From Neptunicella plasticusilytica (GTDB lineage Bacteria > Pseudomonadota > Gammaproteobacteria > Enterobacterales > Alteromonadaceae): a DNA stretch of 64,000 nucleotides. The position numbers were made by a program, and so were the translations under genes. The notes under the pieces are model-generated. The model was given only the letters and a program-made list of their open reading frames with translations. It did no database searches and was not told where the DNA came from. This document shows positions 43,267 to 50,144 of this stretch, in pieces (position 1 is the first letter of the stretch; every line of letters starts with the position of its first letter). The stretch covers positions 3,782,001 through 3,846,000 of the forward strand of contig NZ_CP150481.1 of the NCBI RefSeq assembly GCF_047922965.1, written 5' to 3'.

Positions 43267-43875
43267 TTATGCTGCTCCCTCTTCTGACCCTATTAACAAG
43301 GTATTGTCATCAATATAATAATAGGGTGGAACGACCAGATTCAGCGGCGCAGGCACGCCTTGAAAGACTCGTCCGGCCATATCAAATTTTGAACCGTGGC
43401 AAGGGCAGAAGAAGCCGTCTTTTACCCCTTCAACCATTTCCTCAAACTCACCGTCTTTCTTATGCTGTGGTGAACAGCCCAGGTGAGTACAGATACCGAC
43501 CAACACCAGATATTCTTTTTTCAGTGAGCGATAATCGTTGCGGGCAAACTCTGGTTGCTGGTTTTCTTCGGAATGCGGGTCACGTAATTTATCATCGTGT
43601 TCCCCCAGCTCTTTCAACAATTGTGGTGTGCGGCGCACAATCCACACTGGTTTACTACGCCATTCAACGCGTAATAGCTGACCCGGTTCAACTTTACTGA
43701 TATCCACTTTTATATCCGCACCGGCAGCTTTCGCCTTGGCGCTGGGATTCCAGGATGCAATAAAAGGCACAGCGGCACCCGCCACTCCTACGCCACCGAC
43801 AACTGAGGTTGCAATGGTCAGGAAGCGACGCCGACTGTTATCTACAGGCGTATTGCTCATCCACTCTATCTCCAA
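43267..43875 (-). CDS. petA: Rieske iron-sulfur protein of the bc1 complex
   Basis: A 202-residue protein. N-terminal Tat-type signal anchor SRRRFLTIATSVVGGVGVAG. Cluster-binding motifs CTHLGC and CPCHGS (residues about 138-143 and 160-165). It moves electrons from ubiquinol to cytochrome c1. First gene of petABC, after a 390-base gap. Confidence 0.97.
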   Translation of the reverse strand: MEIEWMSNTPVDNSRRRFLTIATSVVGGVGVAGAAVPFIASWNPSAKAKAAGADIKVDISKVEPGQLLRVEWRSKPVWIVRRTPQLLKELGEHDDKLRDPHSEENQQPEFARNDYRSLKKEYLVLVGICTHLGCSPQHKKDGEFEEMVEGVKDGFFCPCHGSKFDMAGRVFQGVPAPLNLVVPPYYYIDDNTLLIGSEEGAA

Positions 43876-44264
43876 GTTTTGGATTTATTTGTTATTACTC
43901 AGCTTGTATCAACTTGTGGCCTGCGTCTGGCTTGTCGATAACAACCCTGACAGCATAATAAACCCCAGATGACATATTCACTGCTGGACCCGTTTAAAGC
44001 TCAATGTCGATATCTAACAGGTATCCCACATGATCTGACGCCAACTCGCGACAACCTTAACAGTGATAAAGCTCTACTGAATAGTGGCTATTGACTTCTG
44101 TTCAATCAGACAAAAGCGATAATTTAGTTACAAAGCGCGAAAATGATAAAAGAAAACCCCTTCAAAACACAAGGAAATATGTATAAAACCCTAAATTAAT
44201 TGGTAAAAATCGCGATTTACTCAAGTCCCGACCAACCGTCGCCAGATCCTTGTAGATGGGGCAT
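43876..44264. other. Intergenic region upstream of petA
   Basis: About 390 bases between the petA start and the rpsI terminator. It must contain the petABC promoter on the minus strand. I see no convincing -35/-10 pair, ORF, RNA or repeat here. Confidence 0.5.
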
Positions 44265-44294
44265 AAAAAAACCGGCCACTGGGACCGGTTTTTG
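44265..44294 (-). terminator. Intrinsic terminator after rpsI
   Basis: AAAAAACCGG(T/C) / ACCGGTTTTT stem with a CCACTGGG-type loop; read on the minus strand, a T-run follows. It ends the rplM-rpsI transcript. Confidence 0.8.
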
Positions 44295-44317
44295 ATATTT
44301 CTCGATAATACCGAAAC

Positions 44318-44710
44318 TTAACGTTTTGAGTACTGAGGACGTTTACGGGCTTTATGCAAGCCAACTTTCTTACGTTCAACCTGACGAGAGTCACGAGTTA
44401 CAAACCCGGCTTTACGCAGTGTTGGACGAAGTGTTTCGTCAAATTCCATCAGTGCACGTGTGATACCGTGGCGAATTGCGCCAGCTTGACCACCGATACC
44501 ACCGCCTTTAACAGTGATATACAAATCGAATTTTTCAGTCATTTCAACCAATTCCAGCGGCTGACGAACGATCATACGGGCCGTTTCGCGACCGAAGAAT
44601 ACGTCAATTGAACGCTGGTTAATTGTGATGTTTCCACTACCTGGGCGCAAGAATACGCGAGCAGTAGAGCTTTTGCGGCGACCGGTACCGTAGTATTGAT
44701 TATCTGCCAT
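44318..44710 (-). CDS. rpsI: Ribosomal protein S9
   Basis: 130 residues, typical length. MADNQYYGTGRRKSSTARVF, GGGIGGQAGAIRHGITRALM and the C-terminal KVGLHKARKRPQYSKR are diagnostic. The second of two adjacent ATG codons (44710) has the better distance from AGGAG. Downstream of rplM in the usual operon. Confidence 0.99.
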   Translation of the reverse strand: MADNQYYGTGRRKSSTARVFLRPGSGNITINQRSIDVFFGRETARMIVRQPLELVEMTEKFDLYITVKGGGIGGQAGAIRHGITRALMEFDETLRPTLRKAGFVTRDSRQVERKKVGLHKARKRPQYSKR

Positions 44711-44720
44711 CATCTAGCTC

Positions 44721-45149
44721 CTAAATATCCAAAACTTGAGGCTGTTGAGCAGCATGCTTATGCTCGGTGCCCGCGTAGACTTTCATTTTACGGAACATAG
44801 CACGACCCAAAGGACCTTTAGGTAACATGCCTTTTACCGCTTTCTCAATGATCATCTCTGGTTTGTGTGCTTGTAACTTTTCAAAGTTAACTTCTTTCAA
44901 ACCACCTGGATAGCCAGTGTGTGAGTAGTACATTTTGTCCTGGGTTTTGTTACCCGTAACAACCACTTTCTCAGCGTTGATCACAACAATATAATCGCCA
45001 GTATCTACATGAGGAGTATACTCTGGCTTATGTTTACCACGCAGACGACGTGCGATTTCCGTCGCAAGACGACCTAATGTTTTTTCTGCGGCATCTACCA
45101 CAAACCATTCACGGGTTACCGTTTCAGGTTTAGCAACAAAAGTTTTCAT
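44721..45149 (-). CDS. rplM: Ribosomal protein L13
   Basis: 142 residues: MKTFVAKPETVTREWFVVDA, LRGKHKPEYTPHVDTGDYIV, KGMLPKGPLGRAMFRKMKVY and AAQQPQVLDI. Starts at the ATG at 45149. The rplM-rpsI leader is expected to be under L13 autocontrol. A GC-rich discriminator promoter lies about 140 bases upstream, immediately beside the inserted prophage. Confidence 0.99.
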   Translation of the reverse strand: MKTFVAKPETVTREWFVVDAAEKTLGRLATEIARRLRGKHKPEYTPHVDTGDYIVVINAEKVVVTGNKTQDKMYYSHTGYPGGLKEVNFEKLQAHKPEMIIEKAVKGMLPKGPLGRAMFRKMKVYAGTEHKHAAQQPQVLDI

Positions 45150-45276
45150 CAATCGTTACCCTTAAATAAAAAAGTTACATTCTGGTTTAACTGCACAACA
45201 GTCAAACCGCTAAGACTAAATATATTGATCCCTTCGAATCATTTAGCCGTTCCACTTTCCCAAAGTGGCAGTAACT

Positions 45277-45320
45277 GGGCAGGGCGCGCATTATACAGAT
45301 TATGCGCGGTTTATCCAGCC
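45277..45320 (-). promoter_or_regulatory. Candidate rplM-rpsI promoter with GC-rich discriminator
   Basis: On the minus strand TATAAT (45290-45295) is followed directly by GCGCGCCC, the GC-rich discriminator of stringently controlled ribosomal promoters. A -35 is weak (TGGAT-like, 45312-45317). The candidate prophage left attachment site overlaps this -10 element. Confidence 0.45.
45285..45299 (+). other. Candidate prophage attachment site, left
   Basis: CGCGCATTATACAGA, which matches CGCGCAATATACAGA at 56699-56713 in 14 of 15 positions. Flanks also show gapped similarity (GGG before; TTAT and CGG after). An alternative 9-base repeat GATCACGCA occurs at 45437 and 56726. Confidence 0.45.
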
Positions 45321-45446
45321 CTTTTATTTGGCTGTAGCCCCTACCCTATATGGTTTTTGTTGTAACGCTTGGTTTTACTGCCTTTCGCCGCTATTTATTG
45401 TTGATATTTTATGCTGTTTTAAATCTTTAAATTTATGATCACGCAC

Positions 45447-45478
45447 AAAAAAGCCCGTAAAAATAACGGGCTTTTTGT
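45447..45478 (-). terminator. Intrinsic terminator of the prophage repressor gene
   Basis: AAAAAAGCCCGT / ACGGGCTTTTT stem with AAAAATA loop. On the minus strand a T-run follows. It abuts the repressor stop codon. Confidence 0.85.
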
Positions 45479-45727
45479 TTACGCTGCGAGCGTTCGGAAT
45501 CGCTCTGCAACCATTGGATTATGTAGCTTTTCAGCATAGGCGGCAAGGTATACGTGAGTAGGATCTAAACCGCTCATTTCAGCCATTTTATCTAGTATTT
45601 CTTCTCTAGGTATATTTTTGCCATTTCGATATTGACTGAAAGAATGGCGAGAAATACCTAGTTTTTTAGCTGCGGCATAGTCAGAAAGCTCCGCAGTTAC
45701 TGCGTTTAGTACATCTTGAAAAGTCAT
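45479..45727 (-). CDS. Prophage HTH repressor
   Basis: An 82-residue protein with an N-terminal helix-turn-helix: SDYAAAKKLGISRHSFSQYR (residues 15-34), then a helical tail with GLDPTHVYLAAYAEKLHNP. This resembles small Cro/CI-like or DUF3693 phage regulators. No C-terminal protease domain. It is divergent from the early gene at 45988, and the intervening DNA contains repeated ACGTTAAA elements. Expected to repress the lytic/replication genes. Confidence 0.85.
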   Translation of the reverse strand: MTFQDVLNAVTAELSDYAAAKKLGISRHSFSQYRNGKNIPREEILDKMAEMSGLDPTHVYLAAYAEKLHNPMVAERFRTLAA

Positions 45728-45788
45728 AAATGTCAGCCGTTTTGTAGTTCGCCTGTTGAATATAGTCCAACCGTTAAGTCATTTCAAT

Positions 45789-45912
45789 ACGTTAAAACCT
45801 CGTTGATCTACGTTTAATTTGCATTTAACGTTACCCACACCTTAGGGCTATGTTGTTGGCCGTTGTAGTTCGCACTCACCGCGATACAGCCATTAGCCCG
45901 AGGTTTTAACGT
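45789..45912. promoter_or_regulatory. Prophage operator region with inverted repeats
   Basis: ACGTTAAAACCTCG (45789-45802) recurs as its exact reverse complement CGAGGTTTTAACGT (45899-45912), 96 bases apart. Between them, 45810-45831 has ACGTTTAA and TTTAACGT arms. All share ACGTTWAA. Likely binding sites of the adjacent repressor controlling the divergent promoters. Confidence 0.6.
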
Positions 45913-45987
45913 TCCCTGTGGTGGCTGATTCGGCCGATGATGCCGCCAATTCTTACAGGGAAAAAATTAACAGGGGATGAATCAAAA

Positions 45988-46176
45988 ATGACTACTGCAC
46001 CACAAAGCCCAATATCAAAGCTATTGCTGTCTGAGCTTGAAGCGGCAAAAACAAAAGCCGCCAATGCTTATCTAAATGACGAAATCCCAGCTTCACAGCT
46101 TTCCGGTTATGCATTCGCATATTTGACCGAATCGGTTAACGAAACTGTTAGACGCATCGAAACGGGGCAACTATGA
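45988..46176 (+). CDS. Small prophage early protein, unknown
   Basis: 62 residues from the ATG at 45988 (CAGGGG upstream); a longer open frame from 45937 is less likely. Mainly helical: PISKLLLSELEAAKTKAANA, then SQLSGYAFAYLTESVNETVR. No domain recognised. It overlaps the next gene by 4 bases. It is the first gene rightward of the repressor, where early regulators or copy-control proteins are often found. Confidence 0.7.
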   Translation: MTTAPQSPISKLLLSELEAAKTKAANAYLNDEIPASQLSGYAFAYLTESVNETVRRIETGQL

Positions 46177-46370
46177 GCCGCATCGACGTATCACTTACAC
46201 CAAAACAGATTGAATACGTTGTGTCTGGCCTGAGCGTACAGGCAAAAAACCTGCAAGGTCTGATTCAGACATTTACCAATTCGGGCAGCAATCCGGTAGT
46301 TGATGAATTTGTTGCAGAATTGCAGGACATTAAAACGTTACGTTCCAAGCTGAGTAATCTCATTTCATGA
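46173..46370 (+). CDS. Small prophage early protein, unknown
   Basis: 65 residues, helical and probably coiled coil (KQIEYVVSGLSVQAKNLQGL, then VAELQDIKTLRSKLSNLIS). Begins within the end of the preceding gene. Not recognised. It lies just before the structured leader of repA. Confidence 0.65.
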   Translation: MSRIDVSLTPKQIEYVVSGLSVQAKNLQGLIQTFTNSGSNPVVDEFVAELQDIKTLRSKLSNLIS

Positions 46371-46377
46371 AACTTGG

Positions 46378-46442
46378 CGGCCACAATTACCAGTTAAGAC
46401 AAAATATCGTCATTGCCTGTTATTTGCTGGCCGTATTTTTTT
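46378..46442 (+). promoter_or_regulatory. Attenuator-like hairpin in the repA leader
   Basis: CGGCCA (46378-46383) pairs with TGGCCG (46428-46433), with further partial pairing inside, followed by TATTTTTTT. It lies directly before repA. Plasmids with related RepA proteins control RepA through structured leaders and antisense RNA; an antisense gene was not identified here. Confidence 0.45.
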
Positions 46443-46450
46443 CTGTGGTG

Positions 46451-46467
46451 TCTCATAATCTATGAGA
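46451..46467 (+). promoter_or_regulatory. Hairpin that covers the repA start codon
   Basis: TCTCATA / TATGAGA, a perfect 7-bp stem with ATC loop. The ATG at 46462-46464 lies in the right arm, so translation may need the stem to open. No good ribosome-binding site is visible upstream. Confidence 0.5.
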
Positions 46468-47313
46468 GCAGCGCCACGTACTCCAGAATTCAAGCCAGCG
46501 GCTAAAGTCGCTAAAAATATTGACTCCGGCAACATGCTACCGGCGATTAAAAAGTGGTATGGCCGAGCCAAAAAATTCGACATCACCATGTCAGATGTGA
46601 TCGTGAAACAGCGCGGTCATCAAGAGAGAATCAATTTCTATCGTCGTGTTGTACTCAATCAATTAATGCCAGCAATGCTGTCCCTGCACGACTTATTAAC
46701 CGGTTATTTACCGGCGTCCTGTATTACAACACTTAGCGACCAGTTGAACATCACCACCACCGGACAGGCCGAATATAAAAACGGTAAGAAGGTCGAAAAA
46801 GGCGGTAAGAAAAAGAAATCAATCAGCCGCATGAGTCGCGCTATTGCAATGATGCAAGCTTACGGCCTGATTGAAATTGAACATATCACAGACCCCACTA
46901 CCGGTACTTATTTACCCTCGTTAATCAAATTAACAGATAGGTTTTATGCTGCACTGGGGATCACCGATAAAGAGCTGGAAAACGCCAAGAGACAGCGTAT
47001 AGGCTACCTGAACTTAAACAAGAAGTATGGCAATGATAATGCCCTGACCTTTGAATCGTTGCCAGAGTTAGCCAGACGCAAGCAACGAGAACTCAGGAAG
47101 GAACGCCAAGAGTTCAGACGGGATTTACGCATTAAGCGCAGAGTATCGGCCATGAGCAACGCAGAATTGCATCAGACAGCCCAGAAAATCGTTAATGCAG
47201 CCCATTGTCAGGAAGAATTGAACGATATGTCTGACGCCCACTACAGCCGCTTGGTAGAGCATGAGAAACGCTCAATACTCAATCGTGCATATAGTCCACC
47301 GACTAGCCACTAA
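46462..47313 (+). CDS. Replication initiator, IncFII-type RepA family
   Basis: 283 residues, close to the usual RepA length. The central part KKSISRMSRAIAMMQAYGLI, then DPTTGTYLPSLIKLTDRFYA and LGITDKELENAKRQRIGYLN, follows the winged-helix pattern I recall for RepA of IncFII/IncB plasmids (SITRATRALTFLSELGLI, DPLIGCYIPTDITFTSALFA, LDVSEEAVAAARRSRVVW). The C-terminal third is basic and helical (RRKQRELRKERQEFRRDLR), ending with a YSRL motif. It should bind the origin and load host replication machinery for theta replication. A DnaA box lies 80 bases downstream. This is unlike the PM2 rolling-circle initiator P12. Confidence 0.8.
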   Translation: MRAAPRTPEFKPAAKVAKNIDSGNMLPAIKKWYGRAKKFDITMSDVIVKQRGHQERINFYRRVVLNQLMPAMLSLHDLLTGYLPASCITTLSDQLNITTTGQAEYKNGKKVEKGGKKKKSISRMSRAIAMMQAYGLIEIEHITDPTTGTYLPSLIKLTDRFYAALGITDKELENAKRQRIGYLNLNKKYGNDNALTFESLPELARRKQRELRKERQEFRRDLRIKRRVSAMSNAELHQTAQKIVNAAHCQEELNDMSDAHYSRLVEHEKRSILNRAYSPPTSH

Positions 47314-47318
47314 GTAAC

Positions 47319-47342
47319 AACCCTGCATTAGCGGGGTTTTTC
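47319..47342 (+). terminator. Intrinsic terminator after repA
   Basis: AACCC / GGGTT-type stem (AACCCTGCATTAGCGGGG) followed by TTTTTC. Confidence 0.65.
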
Positions 47343-47836
47343 ACGTTACGCCCCTTGTTTTTACTGCTCAAACCTTAATCAATTCCAAAAAGTTATCCAC
47401 AAAATCTGTGAGTAACTGGATCCAAAACAACACTTACTAACAATATGCTGCAAGCGGTAAAGATTAAACACTGCAATATGATGGAGATAGTGCAAGGTTG
47501 TCGGCTTCGCATAAAACAAAAGACGTGGCCGCTTTTGAAATCAGAAAATGAAAAATCCCATTTTATAACCTGCTGTCTCACCGCGAGCGGTGTATAAAGT
47601 GCCTCGCCACTTCGTACCTGCGGTACGGGCGAAGGTTTCCAAAACCTAAGCGCCTGTCATCACTTCTGTACCGTAGTCACTGGATTAAAGCGGGTCTGGT
47701 CGCTTCGCTCTGGTTTAGCATGAAGGGGGAAGGCTTGAATATTCAGGGCTACACTGCATATTTATGCAATTACTGATAGATGGTTGAATAATTATTCATT
47801 TGCTGTATAAGTAATCACAGGGAACAAACAACGGCA
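47343..47836. other. Candidate origin of replication (oriR-like) downstream of repA
   Basis: About 490 non-coding bases. Contains a perfect DnaA box TTATCCACA at 47393-47401, followed by AT-rich DNA, a hairpin at 47610-47634 (CTTCG..TACC TGC GGTA..CGAAG) and an AT-rich palindrome GAATAATTATTC near 47790. In IncFII plasmids oriR lies downstream of repA and has one DnaA box. No gene is supported here. Confidence 0.55.
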
Positions 47837-47880
47837 CGTTGTGAAACGCCCGTGACTATTAACCTAACCGCTGTGAAGCG
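47837..47880 (+). promoter_or_regulatory. Two tandem GNRA-tetraloop hairpins before a prophage gene
   Basis: CGTT-GTGA-AACG (47837-47848) and CGCT-GTGA-AGCG (47869-47880). As RNA both are 4-bp stems closed by a GUGA (GNRA) tetraloop. The second stands 14 bases before the start codon of the next gene. The same motif precedes 48166 and 49406. Confidence 0.6.
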
Positions 47881-47894
47881 ACAAAGGAAAATCA

Positions 47895-48104
47895 ATGTTC
47901 AAAAAACTACTACCTCCAAAGTCTGTACAGGCTTTATCTGACCAGTTCACCAATGAGCTTGACCAAATCATCGAACGCGAACAATCAAAGGCTGAGATAG
48001 CCAGAGATAAAGCGAACATGTACAAAAGTCACGAACTTAGCGCAATGGCTGAAGCGAGTCGCGCACATCGAGCCAAAGGCAAGCTGGCAGCACTTTTTAG
48101 CTAA
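47895..48104 (+). CDS. Small prophage protein, unknown
   Basis: 69 residues. Helical, highly charged: DQFTNELDQIIEREQSKAEI, then RDKANMYKSHELSAMAEASR. Possible coiled coil. Not recognised. AAAGGAAAATCA gives a good ribosome-binding site just after the GNRA hairpin. First gene of the block that leads to the packaging ATPase. Confidence 0.7.
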   Translation: MFKKLLPPKSVQALSDQFTNELDQIIEREQSKAEIARDKANMYKSHELSAMAEASRAHRAKGKLAALFS

Positions 48105-48139
48105 TCAATACAATCCTTTCAATCAATCCATTTAACTAA

Positions 48140-48151
48140 CGCTGTGAAGCG
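48140..48151 (+). promoter_or_regulatory. GNRA-tetraloop hairpin before prophage gene at 48166
   Basis: CGCT-GTGA-AGCG, extended by A-T at the base (ACGCT / AGCGT). Followed by CAGGGGTG and the GTG start. Confidence 0.6.
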
Positions 48152-48165
48152 TCAGGGGTGTTTAC

Positions 48166-48366
48166 GTGAGTAAAAAGCAAGATATCAACGAGCCGTTAAC
48201 ACGGCGTGAGCAAATCGCTGATGCGCGAAGGCTGGCGGGTGAAATTCAGGACTTACAAGCCAGAGCCAAGCGGGTTATGCCTATTGCGGCCATTCCGATC
48301 ATCAAGGAAGCGGCAACAAAGCAATCTGTTTTAAATATGCTGGTCGTGGGGTTGCTCAATGAATAA
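48166..48366 (+). CDS. Small prophage protein, unknown
   Basis: 66 residues, GTG start preceded by AGGGG. Charged helical N-terminus (NEPLTRREQIADARRLAGEI) and a hydrophobic C-terminus (QSVLNMLVVGLLNE). Not recognised. It overlaps the next small gene by eight bases. Confidence 0.65.
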   Translation: MSKKQDINEPLTRREQIADARRLAGEIQDLQARAKRVMPIAAIPIIKEAATKQSVLNMLVVGLLNE

Positions 48367-48520
48367 GAAAAAAGCCATTGAGCAAGGCAGAAAAGACTTT
48401 GAAACCGGTGTTTTTCGTCGTTTGAATCCGTATAAGTCCGGCTGGCGTCGAAAATACTGGTTTCAGGGATGGGATTCGGCGAGCTGGGGCGAGGAACGGG
48501 AGGACTACGACCTTGAGTAA
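48359..48520 (+). CDS. RMF/CrpP-like small protein
   Basis: A 53-residue protein too short for many gene callers. AIEQGRKDFETGVFRRLNPY then KSGWRRKYWFQGWDSA resembles ribosome modulation factor and CrpP proteins (pattern: A..G......G...NPY.......W..GW..A). RMF dimerises 70S ribosomes; phage- and plasmid-borne relatives are known as CrpP-like proteins of unclear role. It overlaps both neighbours (8 bases each side). The assignment is by pattern only. Confidence 0.7.
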   Translation: MNKKKAIEQGRKDFETGVFRRLNPYKSGWRRKYWFQGWDSASWGEEREDYDLE

Positions 48521-48896
48521 TGACAACTTAGGGCATGTTAAATGCCCGTTCACTGGGAATCTGGCCGTTGTTCGTATGAACAAGAAAGACAAGTTGTACT
48601 TTGTCAGCGCTGCCGGAATGATTACGCCAAGCTGCAAGGCTGGACAAGATTGGATGGAGTGCAACACGGAAAAGTGGCCGGAGCCGAATCGGCCACCGGA
48701 TAACATCAAGCTGGAATATGACCACGACAGCCGCGCCCCGAAACCCGTATACGTAAACGGGGCAAAATCTCCGGAAATTCCGAAACCAGCCCCCGAAGCC
48801 CCGAAGATAAAACCCGAAGCTTCGGAACATGAACCCGTAAACGAAAAGTCCGGATTTTTGAAAAAACTTTGGGAGGGTGGCGCGGATGATGTTTGA
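48513..48896 (+). CDS. Prophage protein with N-terminal Cys motif, unknown
   Basis: 127 residues, TTG start within the end of the RMF-like gene. N-terminal half is compact with KCPFTGNLAVVRMNKKDKLY, then GMITPSCKAGQDWMECNTE; three cysteines could bind metal. The C-terminal half is Pro/Glu/Lys-rich (IPKPAPEAPKIKPEAS) and ends in a short helix FLKKLW. Not recognised. It lies among pre-packaging genes. A minus-strand open frame covering the same bases (48356-48982) is a shadow. Confidence 0.65.
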   Translation: MSNDNLGHVKCPFTGNLAVVRMNKKDKLYFVSAAGMITPSCKAGQDWMECNTEKWPEPNRPPDNIKLEYDHDSRAPKPVYVNGAKSPEIPKPAPEAPKIKPEASEHEPVNEKSGFLKKLWEGGADDV

Positions 48897-49374
48897 ATCT
48901 GAACAACCGGAAGCCGAACAGCCCGAAGGAATAGAGAACGAGCAAAACGAATGGTTAACGCTCGAATCTCAAGCAGCTGCATACGACAAAGGCGCTACAG
49001 TTTCGACCAGCGTAGAGGGCGAACCAGTCGAGTTCGCAACGGCTGATTTGCTCAGTCCGTTGCTGTCCTCTGGTTTTGCCCTGCTTTGTCCTAAGTGGGA
49101 GGTTGAACAAGAAGAGTCGGATGCACTGGCGCAAAGCTGGGGCGCGGTCGTTGATACGTTCTTTCCTTCGGTTAATGTTGATCCTCGTGTTGCCGTTGTT
49201 GTTGGGGCTGTTGCCAGTACAGCAATGGTTATCGGGCCAAGAATGGGTAAGCCGCGGACAGAAAAAGAGGCTAAACGACTTGAGAAAAAGAAAGTAGAGC
49301 AGGCAAAGCCGGAACGGGAAAAGCTCCCCGTCAATGATAAGCCGGTTGACCCCGTCAAAATCACATTAGATTAA
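48886..49374 (+). CDS. Prophage protein with one membrane segment, unknown
   Basis: About 162 residues from the ATG at 48886 (GGGAGG nine bases upstream); a GTG at 48877 is too close to that site. Acidic N-terminus (ESEQPEAEQPEGIENEQNEW), a middle part with FPSVNVDPRVAVVVGAVAST (residues about 100-120) that may cross a membrane, and a basic tail with EKEAKRLEKKK. Not recognised. Located directly before the packaging ATPase, so a virion-membrane or packaging-vertex role is possible. Confidence 0.65.
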   Translation: MMFESEQPEAEQPEGIENEQNEWLTLESQAAAYDKGATVSTSVEGEPVEFATADLLSPLLSSGFALLCPKWEVEQEESDALAQSWGAVVDTFFPSVNVDPRVAVVVGAVASTAMVIGPRMGKPRTEKEAKRLEKKKVEQAKPEREKLPVNDKPVDPVKITLD

Positions 49375-49379
49375 ACCAA

Positions 49380-49391
49380 CGCTGTAAAGCG
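49380..49391 (+). promoter_or_regulatory. GNRA-tetraloop hairpin before the packaging ATPase
   Basis: CGCT-GTAA-AGCG. The loop is GUAA, also a GNRA tetraloop; the change from GTGA keeps the class. Followed by CCGGAG and the ATG of the ATPase gene at 49406. Confidence 0.6.
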
Positions 49392-49405
49392 CCGGAGTAT
49401 TAAAA

Positions 49406-50041
49406 ATGCAAAGAATAGACACCAGCCGAAAGGCTGATATTCGTTATGTCATTGGCTCGACCGGAGCCGGAAAAAGTAGCTACGTAAAAAAAGAGGTCGC
49501 CGGAGATAAGCGGATATTGATATTCGACCCTGACGACGAATACGGCGATATAGCCGGAATGGTCACCGTTTACAATGCAACTGACCTGTTAGAACGCGTC
49601 AAGGCGGCTAAAACGTCAGATTTACGCATCAGGCTAGTGGCCGAAGGTCAAAAAGCCTTTGAATTTGTCTGTGATGTGGCTTTTACATGGACTAACTGCA
49701 CGTTAATTGCCGAGGAGCTGGCGGACGTAACCAAGCCGAGTTTTGCCCCGCCAGCATGGGGGCGTGTTGTTCGTCGTGGAGCTAGAAAGCGCAATATTCG
49801 CATTTTTGCGACCACTCAACGCCCTGCTAATGCGGATAAAGTCATATTTACCCAGGCAACCATGATCCGAACCGGTTTGCTCGGCAACGATACGGACAGA
49901 AAAACCGTAGCTAGTGAAATGGATATTCCGGCATCGGAGATCGGGGCGCTGGATGAATTGGACTTTCTCGAATATCACAAACGAGGACGACATTTATACG
50001 GCGGCAACCTCAAAAATGACATTTACAAGAAAATAAATTAA
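49406..50041 (+). CDS. Genome-packaging ATPase, FtsK/HerA (A32-like) family
   Basis: A 211-residue ATPase. Walker A GSTGAGKSS at residues 17-25, Walker B-like CTLIAEE at 98-104 with adjacent acidic residues, and the ATTQRPANADK motif at 135-145, typical of A32/P9-type packaging ATPases. Length and layout match packaging ATPases of PM2 and tectiviruses. It should drive genome entry into the procapsid through a special vertex. A terminator separates it from the capsid genes downstream. Confidence 0.85.
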   Translation: MQRIDTSRKADIRYVIGSTGAGKSSYVKKEVAGDKRILIFDPDDEYGDIAGMVTVYNATDLLERVKAAKTSDLRIRLVAEGQKAFEFVCDVAFTWTNCTLIAEELADVTKPSFAPPAWGRVVRRGARKRNIRIFATTQRPANADKVIFTQATMIRTGLLGNDTDRKTVASEMDIPASEIGALDELDFLEYHKRGRHLYGGNLKNDIYKKIN

Positions 50042-50060
50042 CGAATTTGCACATATACGA

Positions 50061-50085
50061 AGCCCCGAAAACAAGGGGCTTTTTT
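50061..50085 (+). terminator. Intrinsic terminator after the ATPase gene
   Basis: AGCCCC / GGGGCT stem with GAAAACAA loop, then TTTTTT. Confidence 0.85.
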
Positions 50086-50144
50086 ATGCCTGTGCATTTG
50101 GAAACTGGCGGCGAATGCAATCAGTAACCAACACAGGAAAAAAT

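Noticed and set aside
43257..43700. 147-codon plus-strand frame opposite petA
   Set aside because: Shadow of the Rieske gene, which has intact cluster motifs.
45437..45445. GATCACGCA repeated at 56726-56734 as the attachment core
   Set aside because: Only nine bases match. By a rough count this is expected by chance about once in four such comparisons. Kept as the second choice after the 14/15 match.
48356..48982. A 208-codon minus-strand open frame in the prophage
   Set aside because: It lies opposite four overlapping plus-strand genes with ribosome-binding sites and sensible proteins; its product is low-complexity and resembles none.
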